This document shows positions 27,422 to 36,600 of a DNA stretch of 64,000 nucleotides, one piece after another. The position numbers and the translations under genes were made by a program. The notes under the pieces are model-generated. The model was not told the DNA's origin. It ran no database searches and saw only the letters and a program-made list of their open reading frames with translations. The stretch's first letter is position 1, and the number at the start of each line of letters is the position of its first letter. Source of the DNA: Methylomagnum ishizawai (lineage in GTDB: Bacteria; Pseudomonadota; Gammaproteobacteria; Methylococcales; Methylococcaceae); NCBI RefSeq assembly GCF_900155475.1, contig NZ_FXAM01000001.1, forward strand, positions 124,001 through 188,000, given 5' to 3'.

Positions 27422-30400
27422 TCAAGTCCCGCCCGGCTCCATGCCCAAGCCGGATCGTAGCGCCGCCAGCCGTCTGGGGTCGGGCCGTTCCACGCAGGCG
27501 ATGGCCCGCAATCCCCATGTCCCCACCTGTTCCACGGCGACTTCGGCGAACCCGGCGGCCCGCAGCGCCCGTTCCAGCGCCCCGGCGGTGAAGCCGGTAT
27601 GGTGGGGGGCGGCGCGGTCTCCATAGATCAAGTCCAGTGGGGTCGCGGCGGCGGCGGGAATCTCTTCTTCCAATTCGTCTCCGGCGATCCATTCCGCGAT
27701 GGCTCCCAAATCCGGCACTTCCACCCAAACATAGCCCCCCGCCGCCAGCATCCGGCGGAATTCCCCCAATACCACCGGCACCGCCTGCGGATACAACCGC
27801 TGTAGGCAGCGTTGCGCGACGATGGCGTCGAGCGAACCTGTCGCCACCTGGGCCAGCGCCGCCGGGTCGGCGCGGTCCAGCCGCATCGTTTCCCAGTCCG
27901 GGGCGGAGAATACGCTGGGCCGGGAATCGCCGCCGATATGCAGCAGCTTCCGGGCGGGCCGGACTTCCCACGGCAAGGGCGGAACGGCGAAAGATTCGGG
28001 TGCCCCGCCCGCCTGCCAGATTTCCCACATGCGGACATAGGCCGCTTCCAAATGCGAACGCGAGCGCTCCAGATCGAACAAGGGCTGGGTGGCGCGGTGG
28101 CGTTCGAGCTTGGCCTTGAGCGCGGCCAGTTCTTCCGGCCGGGTGGCGAGGCGCAAGGCCAGGGCTTCATAGGCTTCCGGGGTGGCGGCGATGAGTTCCG
28201 GCAGTCCCGCCGCCCGCAACAGGCTACCGGCCATGCGGCTGGCGAAGGCGCGGCCCGGCAGGGTCAGCACCGGCAAGCCCATCCACAGCGCGTCGGCGGC
28301 GGTGGTGCCCGCGTTGTACGGCAGGGTGTCGAGGAACACATCGGCCTGCCGGAACCGCGCCAGATATTCCGGCCTGGGCTTCCGGCCCCCGAACACCAGC
28401 CGCGCCGGGTCCACGCCCCGCGCTTCGGCCTCGCGGCGCAGGTTGGTTTCCACTTCGGCATTGGCTTGGTAAAGCCATAGCACGCTGTCCGGCACCTGCC
28501 GCAACAGCCGCATCCAAATCTCGAAGATCGGCGGATGGATTTTGTAGGTGTTGTTGAAGCAGCAGAACACGAAGCCGCGTTCGGGCAGGCCGAGTTCGGC
28601 ACGGGAGGGTGTGGGCGTGTCGAGCGGACGCAGGGCGGCACTTTGGAAGCATTCGGGCAGCCGGACCACCCGCTCGACATAGAACTCCTCGTCGCCCGGC
28701 GGCACCACGAAGTCGTCGGCCAGGAGGTAGTCGATATAGCCCGCACCCAGGGTGCCGGGATGGCCGAGATAATTGACCTGGATCGGCGCGACGCGGCAGG
28801 CGAAGAGGCCGGTGCGGGCATTGCGGGTATGGCCGGCCAAGTCCACGGCGATATCGATTTCCAGGTCGCGGAGTTGTTGGGCCAGCGCCGGGTCGGAATA
28901 GCCATGGGCGTCGATGAAGCGGTCCACCGCCCGCTCCACCCGCGTCCGCCATGCGTCCGCCGCCGGTTGGCCCAGGGCGACGGCGGTGATCTCGAAGCGG
29001 GTCCGGTCGTGCCTTTCCAGCAGGTCGGCGGTCAGATGGGCCACGGGATGATCGCGCCAATCGGGCGAGATATAGGCGATGCGGATGCGGTCGTGGCGGT
29101 GGCGCGGCAGCGGCGGCGCGGGTTGTTCGGGGTATTTGTCGCGGACATGGATTTCGGCGCCCAGGCGTTGTTCCAGCGGATCGCCGCCGACATTGAGCAA
29201 GGTCCAGGGCGGGCTGCCGCGATAACCGGCGTGTACGCCCTGCCGGAGCCGCTGGTGGAGTTCGGCCTGGCCGCGCCAATCGCAGACGAGGTCGCGGCAC
29301 AACACCGCCATCCCGGCGGAATCCGGGTAATCCGGCTTCAGGGCCAGGGTGCGCTCGAAACAGGCCAGAGCTTCGTTCCACAGCCGGTTGTCAAAATACA
29401 GGGAGCCCAGGTTGTCGTGGATATCGGCGCGGTTGGGGTCCAGGACCAGGGCTTGGCGATAGGCGGCTTCGGCCTCTTGCTGGCGTCCCATGTAGCGGAG
29501 CAGGTTGCCCAGGTTGCTGTAGGCGTCGGGGTATTCCGGCCGGAGCGCCAGCGCCTTGCGGAAAGCGGCTTCCGATTCTTCCAGCCGCACGCTGACCTTG
29601 TACAGCACGCCCAGGTTGCTATGGACCTCGGCATAGTCCGGCTTCAATTCCAAAGCCTTGAGATAGGCGGCCTCGGCCTCGGCGTAGCGGTTGCCGTCGT
29701 TCAGCAAATTCCCGAGTTCGTTGTAGAACGTGGCGGCGTCCGGTTTGAGCGCGATGGCCCGGCGCTGCATGGCCTCGGCTTCCGCCCGGCGCCTGGTTTC
29801 GCGGAGGACGGCACCCAAGGTGTTATGGGCCTCGGCATAGTCCGGCTTGAGCCGGATCGCCTCCCGGTAGGCGGCTTCGGCGTCCGCCAGTTTCCCCTCT
29901 TGCTTGAGCAGATTGCCCAGGTTGTTCCAGGCTTCCGGGTAATCCGGTTTGAATGCCAGGGCTTGGCGATAAAAGGCTTCGGCCTCGTCCGGGCGCAAGG
30001 CTTTGCGGAGGGTGACGGCCAGGTTGTTGAGCGCCTCGGGATTGTCGGGCTTGAACGCCAGGGATTGGCGGTAGGCGGCTTCCGCCGCTGCCAGGCGTCC
30101 GCCTTCGCTCAGGGCGTTGCCGATGGTGTTCAACTGTCCGGGTTGGGTGGGGTTCAAGGCCAGGGCGCGTTGGTAGAGGTCCAGCGCCTCCGGTTGGCGG
30201 CCCCTGTGCCGGAGCAGTTGGGCCAGCGACAGATAGTGGCCGACCTCGTCGGGTTCGGTTTCCAACAAATGGCGGTAGGCGGCTTCCGCATCGGCGGCGC
30301 GGCCCCCATCGCGGTAGATGATCGCCAGATTGCGGCGGGCTTCCCGGTGCGCGGGTTGGGCGGCGATCAGCTTGAGCAGGAGTTGTTCCGCCGTCGCGTA

Positions 30401-32812
30401 GTCTTGGGTACGGGCGGCGATCACAGCTTGGAAATTGAGCGCTTCCGGGTCGTCGGGGCGCAGGGTGAGGTATTTCGCCAACCGGGTCCGGGCCGCTTCC
30501 AATTGGTTGGCGTGGTAGAGGCGGGCCGCTTCTTGATAAATCTGGGCGGCCTGGGTGGGTTTGGGCTGGTGTTTGGCCATGGTGGATTCGTCGGGCGTGG
30601 GTAGGGGTTCGATAGCGAGATGGGTGGGCGCGGCCCCGCGCTGCCAGTGTTCCCACATCGCCGTATAGGCGGCTTCGAGGGTTCTGGCGGAACGCGGCAC
30701 GTCGAACAAGGGCTGGTGCCGGAGGTTGCGTTCCAGCTTGGCCTTGAGCGTGGCCAGGGTATCCGGCTCGGTGGCGAGCCGCACGGCCAGGGCTTCGTAG
30801 TCCGCCGTGTTGTGGACGATCAATTCGGGCAGGCCCGCCGCCCGCAACAGGCTCCCACCCATGCGGGCGGCGAAAGAGCGCCCGGCCTGGGTCAACACCG
30901 GCAGGCCCATCCACAGGGCGTCGCTGGCGGTGGTGCCGGCGTTATAGGGCAGCGTGTCCAGGAACAGATCGGCGCGGCGGTAACGGGCCAGATAGTCCGG
31001 CGGCGGCAGGCGTCCGCCGAACACCAACCGTTCAGGGGCAACGCGGCGGGCCTGGGCTTCGCACCGGAGGTTGTCCTCAACCTGGGGATGCGGTTTGAGC
31101 AACCAGAGGACGCCGCCCTCGACCCGCCGCAACACCCGCATCCATAGATCGAATTGCGGCGGGTGGATTTTATAGGTGTTGTTGAAACTACAGAACACGA
31201 AGCCCGTCTCCGGCAGGCCGAGTTCGGCGCGGGTCGGGGTCGTCGCGGCGGGCTGGCGGTAGGCGGCGCATTGGAAGCTGTCGGGGAGCCGGACGATGCG
31301 TTCGGCATAGGCGCCCGCTTCCGTCTCCGGGACGACGAAGGCGTCGGCCAAGAGGTAATCCATGTAATCCACGCCCAGGGTGCCGGGATAGCCCAGGTAG
31401 TTGACCTGGATCGGCGCGGCGCGGCGGGCGAACAGGCCGGGCCGGGCGTTGCGGGTGTGGCCGGCCAAATCCACCGCGATATCGATTTCCAAGTCGCGGA
31501 GACGCCGGGTCAGGTCGGCGTCGGAAACGCCGTGGCCGTCGATGAACACATCGAAGCCCCGTTCCAGCCTTTGCCGGAAGGCGTCTTGGACCTTCGGCCC
31601 CAGCGACACGCCGACCACCTCGAAGCGGGCGCGGTCGTGGCTTTCGATCAAATCGACGACGAGGTGGGCGACGGGATGGTTCTGGAAATCCGGGGAAATG
31701 TAGGCGAGGCGGATTTTCGGATGGCGGTGGCGCGGCAGGGGGTGCCCGGCATCGGGGAACGGCGGCGGCGCGTACAGCGCCGCGCAACGGCGTTGGGCCT
31801 CGGGGTCGTCGAGGGCGTTCATCAGCGAGAACGGCGTGGCGCAGGGCAGGCCCGCCGCGATGCCCCGCGCCAAGCGTTCCAGCGTGGCGGCGTGGTCGGT
31901 CCAATCGCAGAGCTTGGCCCGGCTATGCGCGGCCATGCCCTGGGCGTAGCGGTGATCCGGGGCGATGCGCAAGAGTTCGTCGAAGCATTCCACCGTTTCG
32001 ACGAAGGCATCGTTCCGCCCGGACAACAGGCTCGCCAGGTTATAGAGCACCGCCGGATTATGGGGGGCAAGCCGCCGGGCTTCGCGGTATTCGGCCTCGG
32101 CTTCCTGGAACCGGCCCATCTGTTTCATCAACACGCCCAGGCCGTTATGGGCCTCGGCATGGCCCGGTTTGAGCTCCAAAACCCGGCGGTAGGCGGCCGC
32201 GGCTTCCTGGGGCCGGGCCAGTTCGGTGAGCAAGCGGCCCAGGTTGTGATGGGCCTCGGGGAAATCGGGTTGCAAATCCAAGGCGCGGCGGATCAAGGCT
32301 TCGGCCTCGTCCAGGCGGTGGCTTTGCTGCATCAGCACACCCAGGCCCAAATAGGCCGCCGCCAAGCCGGGGTTGCGTTCCAGGGCCTGCCGGAAGCTGA
32401 CTTCGGCTTCCGCCTCCCGGCCCGTTTTCAGGAGCAGGTTGCCCAGGTTGATCCAAGCGTTGGCATGGCCGGGATCGAGGTCCAGGGTTTGCCGGTAGAG
32501 GGCTTCGGCCTCGGCGTTCCGGCCCAAATTGACCAGGAGTCCGGCCAGGTTGCTATGGGCTTCGGCGAATTGCGGGAAGGTTTGGATGATCGCCCGGAAA
32601 TCGACTTCCGCTTCGGCTTCGCGCCCGGTCTGGGCGGCGACGAGGGCGGCGAGATGGCGGGCGTCCCAATGTCCGGGGTTGGCGGCGAGCAGGGCCAGAG
32701 CCATCGCCTCGGCTTCGGTCCAGCGTCCCGCGCAATAAAGGCGGGCAGCTTCGGCATAACTGGGGCTGGGGACTGGATTCCCTGGCACGGCGGTCCGGGA
32801 GGAAGGGGTCAT
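27422..32812 (-). CDS. Double TPR-glycosyltransferase 41 fusion with methyltransferase-like tail
   Basis: A 1,796-residue cytosolic protein made of two tandem copies of a SPINDLY/OGT-type enzyme. Copy 1 has TPR repeats (about 10-290) and a GT41 domain (about 365-720); copy 2 has TPRs (about 750-1175) and GT41 (about 1249-1597). Both catalytic domains keep the motifs ISPDFQNHPVAHL / ISPDWRDHPVAHL (catalytic His), DLAGHTRNAR, NYLGYPGTLG / NYLGHPGTLG, FNNTYKIHP (UDP-binding Lys) and TLPYNAGTT. Residues about 1610-1787 resemble the end of a class I methyltransferase (LAAGGYVWVEVPDLG, HHTGFTAGALERALRAAGF) with no clear SAM-binding GxGxG. An internal ATG at 30580 starts copy 2 but has no ribosome site, so a fused product is expected. 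Substrate may be flagellin, adhesin or another protein. Confidence 0.88.
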   Translation of the reverse strand: MTPSSRTAVPGNPVPSPSYAEAARLYCAGRWTEAEAMALALLAANPGHWDARHLAALVAAQTGREAEAEVDFRAIIQTFPQFAEAHSNLAGLLVNLGRNAEAEALYRQTLDLDPGHANAWINLGNLLLKTGREAEAEVSFRQALERNPGLAAAYLGLGVLMQQSHRLDEAEALIRRALDLQPDFPEAHHNLGRLLTELARPQEAAAAYRRVLELKPGHAEAHNGLGVLMKQMGRFQEAEAEYREARRLAPHNPAVLYNLASLLSGRNDAFVETVECFDELLRIAPDHRYAQGMAAHSRAKLCDWTDHAATLERLARGIAAGLPCATPFSLMNALDDPEAQRRCAALYAPPPFPDAGHPLPRHRHPKIRLAYISPDFQNHPVAHLVVDLIESHDRARFEVVGVSLGPKVQDAFRQRLERGFDVFIDGHGVSDADLTRRLRDLEIDIAVDLAGHTRNARPGLFARRAAPIQVNYLGYPGTLGVDYMDYLLADAFVVPETEAGAYAERIVRLPDSFQCAAYRQPAATTPTRAELGLPETGFVFCSFNNTYKIHPPQFDLWMRVLRRVEGGVLWLLKPHPQVEDNLRCEAQARRVAPERLVFGGRLPPPDYLARYRRADLFLDTLPYNAGTTASDALWMGLPVLTQAGRSFAARMGGSLLRAAGLPELIVHNTADYEALAVRLATEPDTLATLKAKLERNLRHQPLFDVPRSARTLEAAYTAMWEHWQRGAAPTHLAIEPLPTPDESTMAKHQPKPTQAAQIYQEAARLYHANQLEAARTRLAKYLTLRPDDPEALNFQAVIAARTQDYATAEQLLLKLIAAQPAHREARRNLAIIYRDGGRAADAEAAYRHLLETEPDEVGHYLSLAQLLRHRGRQPEALDLYQRALALNPTQPGQLNTIGNALSEGGRLAAAEAAYRQSLAFKPDNPEALNNLAVTLRKALRPDEAEAFYRQALAFKPDYPEAWNNLGNLLKQEGKLADAEAAYREAIRLKPDYAEAHNTLGAVLRETRRRAEAEAMQRRAIALKPDAATFYNELGNLLNDGNRYAEAEAAYLKALELKPDYAEVHSNLGVLYKVSVRLEESEAAFRKALALRPEYPDAYSNLGNLLRYMGRQQEAEAAYRQALVLDPNRADIHDNLGSLYFDNRLWNEALACFERTLALKPDYPDSAGMAVLCRDLVCDWRGQAELHQRLRQGVHAGYRGSPPWTLLNVGGDPLEQRLGAEIHVRDKYPEQPAPPLPRHRHDRIRIAYISPDWRDHPVAHLTADLLERHDRTRFEITAVALGQPAADAWRTRVERAVDRFIDAHGYSDPALAQQLRDLEIDIAVDLAGHTRNARTGLFACRVAPIQVNYLGHPGTLGAGYIDYLLADDFVVPPGDEEFYVERVVRLPECFQSAALRPLDTPTPSRAELGLPERGFVFCCFNNTYKIHPPIFEIWMRLLRQVPDSVLWLYQANAEVETNLRREAEARGVDPARLVFGGRKPRPEYLARFRQADVFLDTLPYNAGTTAADALWMGLPVLTLPGRAFASRMAGSLLRAAGLPELIAATPEAYEALALRLATRPEELAALKAKLERHRATQPLFDLERSRSHLEAAYVRMWEIWQAGGAPESFAVPPLPWEVRPARKLLHIGGDSRPSVFSAPDWETMRLDRADPAALAQVATGSLDAIVAQRCLQRLYPQAVPVVLGEFRRMLAAGGYVWVEVPDLGAIAEWIAGDELEEEIPAAAATPLDLIYGDRAAPHHTGFTAGALERALRAAGFAEVAVEQVGTWGLRAIACVERPDPRRLAALRSGLGMEPGGT

Positions 32813-32999
32813 GCGGTGTCACGCTCGGGGTGGCTGTGGTTCGGCGCTTCATTATAGGGATCGACGCGGCGCGGGCCGAACATTGGCGGGACGGGGACGG
32901 TTGGATTGGAACGCCGGGGGATGGACGGTCCTTGTCCTGGTGGTGGGCGGGTTCTGGAGAGGATGCTGAGGCTTGGGGGCGTAGCGGTCGGGCTTGGGC

Positions 33000-33521
33000 T
33001 TATTGGGGGGGAGGTTGCTGGCCCAACAGCAGTTTGCCCGCCGCGATGAAAGCGGTGTTTTGATAGGCCACGAACACGCCCCGGCATAGGGCTTGGTAGC
33101 GCGACTGCACCCGGACCACGATCCGCATGGGCTGGGCGGGATTGAGCGCCGCTTTGAATTCCAACTCCTCGAACTCCCTGGACAGTCCCGGCAAAGCGTC
33201 CAGGGATAAGGGGTCGCGCAGATCGGAGGCAAGTACCGCGCCCATGACCTGGACCACGCTATCGAGGACCCATTGCCGGATGGTTTCGGGATTGGTCCAA
33301 ACTGTCGAACCGGCCCAGTCCTGCGGTGGGTTGACCGCGGTAGAACCGTGGTAGCCAGGAGTTTCGATGGTCACGGCCTGGGGCTGGAAGGGGGGAATCC
33401 GGCCCGGTGGCACGGTTTCGTGGATATCCGGTTTCATGGGCTTGTTCTCTTCGCGAATGGGGGGAAGGCTCTGGGTTTTTGGGGTTGCGCCGGAGTCAGG
33501 CTTTACTTTAACGGTCGGCAC
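33000..33521 (-). CDS. Hypothetical protein
   Basis: A 173-residue frame starting at a GTG (33521), or 145 residues if the ATG at 33437 is used; GAAGAG lies 9 nt before that ATG. The N-terminal half is Pro-rich and disordered-looking (PPGRIPPFQPQAV); the C-terminal half is helical and ends with AVLASDLRDPLSLDALP, VRVQSRYQALCRGVFVAYQN and AAGKLLLGQ. I do not recognise a family. No signal peptide or membrane helix. It is divergent from the alpha-2-macroglobulin gene and 187 bp from the double GT41 gene. Codon use is like the neighbours, which favours a real gene. Confidence 0.6.
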   Translation of the reverse strand: MPTVKVKPDSGATPKTQSLPPIREENKPMKPDIHETVPPGRIPPFQPQAVTIETPGYHGSTAVNPPQDWAGSTVWTNPETIRQWVLDSVVQVMGAVLASDLRDPLSLDALPGLSREFEELEFKAALNPAQPMRIVVRVQSRYQALCRGVFVAYQNTAFIAAGKLLLGQQPPPQ

Positions 33522-33525
33522 GGTA

Positions 33526-33568
33526 TCACTCAGTGAACTGCTGCCCCCAGGGAAGGTGATTATTCACC
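33526..33568. promoter_or_regulatory. Two short inverted repeats in the divergent spacer
   Basis: TCACT-C-AGTGA (33526-33536) and GGTGA-TTAT-TCACC (33555-33568) are two related palindromes with GTGA/TCAC half-sites, in the 159-bp spacer between the hypothetical gene and the alpha-2-macroglobulin gene. They could be operators for a dimeric regulator; no matching regulator gene is nearby. Confidence 0.25.
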
Positions 33569-33680
33569 ACCGGATCGGATTGCGCCGCAGAAGTTTGGGC
33601 GGGGTTGATTGCCGGTTTGGGCGCGGACTTCCATACTATTTTCCACTATTTACATGTCGATTTCCGGGAGGGACCGCCCC

Positions 33681-36600
33681 ATGTTGCGTGCTATTTGGCT
33701 ATGGTTTTGCGTGGTCGTTCCGGTGTGGGCGGGGGAAGCCCATGCGCCCCGTGTCGAGGTTTTTTCTCCGCACGGCACGGTGAAGGACGTGCGGCAGGTG
33801 GCGGTGCGCTTTTCCGAGCCGATGGTGGCCCTGGGCGATCCACGGCGACCGGCCCCGTTCACGGTCGATTGCCCCGCACCGGGCGCGGGCCGCTGGGCCG
33901 ATACCCGCAACTGGGTGTACGACTTCGAGCGCGATTTGCCCGCCGGGGTGGCATGCCGATTCACCCTCAAGCCCGGCCTGCCAACCCTGGCGGGCGCGGC
34001 CCTGGCCGGGGAACGGGATTTCGGCTTCGACACCGGCGGACCCGCCATCCGCGCCTCCTTGCCGGAGCAAGGCGACGAAGCCATCGACGAGCGCCAAGTG
34101 TTCATCCTGGGCTTGGACGGCGAAGTCGATCCCGCTTCCCTCCGCGAGCGTGTGCGTTGCGAAATCGCGGGCCTGTCCGAGCAGGTCGAAGTCGATCTCT
34201 TAACCGGGGCGGCGCGGGAAGCCATCCTGGCCCAGCGCCGCCGCCTGGGCTATGCCTATTACGATGTACTGTGGAAGAACGGCGCGGAAAGCCTGCTCAG
34301 GGTCGAGGACAAAACCCTGCTGGAAAAAGCCGAGTCGCAATTGGTGGTACTGCAATGCCGCCGCACCCTGCCCCCGGCAACCGAATTGAAGCTGGTGTGG
34401 GGCCAAGGCATCCGTTCCGCCAGCGGGGTCGCGACCGCCGATGACCAAGTCCTGGCGTTCAAAACCCGCCCCGGTTTCAGCGCCCGCTTGCAATGCCAAC
34501 GGGTGAACGCCCAGGCCGATTGCCTGCCCATGTTGCCGATCCGCTTGGCGTTCAGCGCCCAGGTCAAGGCGGAAGATTTGGCCCGGACCCGCATCGTCGA
34601 TGGTACCGGCAAAACCTATCCGCCCGAGCCTATCGACCCGGCCAAGACCCCGACCGCCGACGAAGCGGTGTTCAAAGGACCGTTCCCGGAAAAAGCCAAG
34701 CTGCGGGTGGAATTGCCGGACGGCTTCCAGGACGACGCGGGCCGTCCCCTGGAGAACGCCGCCCGCTTCCCCCTGCCCGCCTCCACCGATGTTTATCCGC
34801 CGCTCGCCAAGTTCTCCGGCGATTTCGGCATCATCGAACGCGAGACGGGCGGCGTGTTGCCGGTGACTTTGCGCAATCTGGAACCCACGGTGGCGGGCCG
34901 GAATTTGACGGTGGCCCCGGACGGCATTCCCGGCCAGATTAAGCGCTTCGACCAGGACGATGCCGAAATCGCCCGTTGGATTCGCCGGGTCGGCGAAGCG
35001 GGCCGGGTACGGGGCCAGTGGTTGGAGCGCACCGGACCCGATGGCAAACCCATTTGGCGAGAAGAAACCGGCGCGGAATCGGTGTTCGGTGCCCAAGACC
35101 AAGCCCAAGCCATCACCCTGCCCAAGCCCCTGGGTGGGAAGGAATTCGAGGTGGTCGGCATCCCTTTGGAAAAATCCGGCTTCTATGTGGTGGAACTCGC
35201 CAGCCCCAAGTTGGGGGCCGCCCTGCTGGGCGATAGCCGCCCGCGCTATGTCGCCACCGCCGCCTTGGTGAGCAATCTGGCGGTGCATTTCCTCTGGGGC
35301 CGGGAAGGCTCGGTGGTGTGGGTGACGCATCTGGATAAAGCCGATCCGGTGGATGGGGCCGAGGTGCGGGTCAGCGATTACTGCAACGGCCAGCGCTTGT
35401 GGCAAGGCCGGACCGGCCCGGACGGCATCGCCCGGATCGAAACGCCGGAGGTCTTGGGGGTGCCCAGCGATGTGGCCTACTGCGACGAAGGTTGGGAGGC
35501 GCATCCTTTGTTCGTCAGCGCCAGGGTGCCGGGCGATCTCGGTTTCACGGTGTCGACGTGGAACCAGGGCATCGCGCCCACCGATTTCAACCTCCGCACC
35601 GGCGGCTATGACGGGCAGGCATTGGCGCATACGGTGCTGGACCGGGCCTTGTTCCGGGCCGGGGAAACCGTGTCCATGAAGCACTTCCTGCGGCGACATA
35701 CTTTGCAGGGTTTCGCCGCCTTGCCCGAGGCCGCCGCCCCGACCCGGCTGGAAATCTATCATACCGGCAGCGGCCAGAAGTTCGAGATGCCGGTGCGGTT
35801 CGACGCAACCGGCGTGGCCGAAAGCACCTGGGCCATTCCCAAGGATGCCAAGCTGGGCGAATATAGCTTGATCCTGGTCGCCGAGGACAAGCGCTTCACC
35901 GCTGGAATGTTCCACGTGGAACAATTCCGCCTGCCGACCATGAAGGCACTCATCCAGCCACCCGCCGCCCCGCTGGTCAATGCCCGCTCGGTCCCGTTGG
36001 ACCTGTTCGTTGCTTACCTGAGCGGCGGTGGCGCGGGCAATGCGCCGGTGAAACTGCGCAGCTTGGTGGAACCCAAGGCGCTGAAGTTCGCCGATTACCC
36101 GGATTACAGCTTCGGCGGCACAGCCGTGCGGGAAGGCTTATTCGAGGAAAACGATTTCGATGCCGACGAGTCCGCCACGGCCCATAAGCCCGCCCAAACC
36201 TTGGCGCTGACCCTCGACGCCCAAGGTGCCCGCCGCGCCACCCTGACCGATCTGCCGGTCGCCACCCAGGCCCAGGACTTGGTCGCGGAACTGGAATACC
36301 AGGATGCCAATGGCGAACTCGAAGCCGTGACCCAGCGGATTCCGCTGTGGTCGGCCCAGGTTGTGGTCGGTGTGCAAACCGAGGGTTGGGCTTCCAGCCG
36401 CGACCAAGTCCGGCTCCGGGCCGTGGCCTTGGATTTGGCGGGCCAGCCGGTCTCCGGGCAGAAAATCGCCGTGGAACTGTACCAGCGGACTTATTATTCC
36501 TACCGTAAGCGGCTGATCGGCGGCTTCTACGCCTACGACAACCGCTCCGAGGTCAAGCGCATTGGCGGCGGCTGCGAAGGCAGGACCGATGCACAAGGCT

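Noticed and set aside
28535-30604. 689-codon plus-strand open frame
   Set aside because: Antisense to the double GT41 gene; its repeats mirror the TPR repeats on the other strand.
34200-35924. 574-codon minus-strand open frame beginning MFHVEH
   Set aside because: Antisense to the alpha-2-macroglobulin gene; the MFHVE start arises because the parS palindrome reads the same on both strands.
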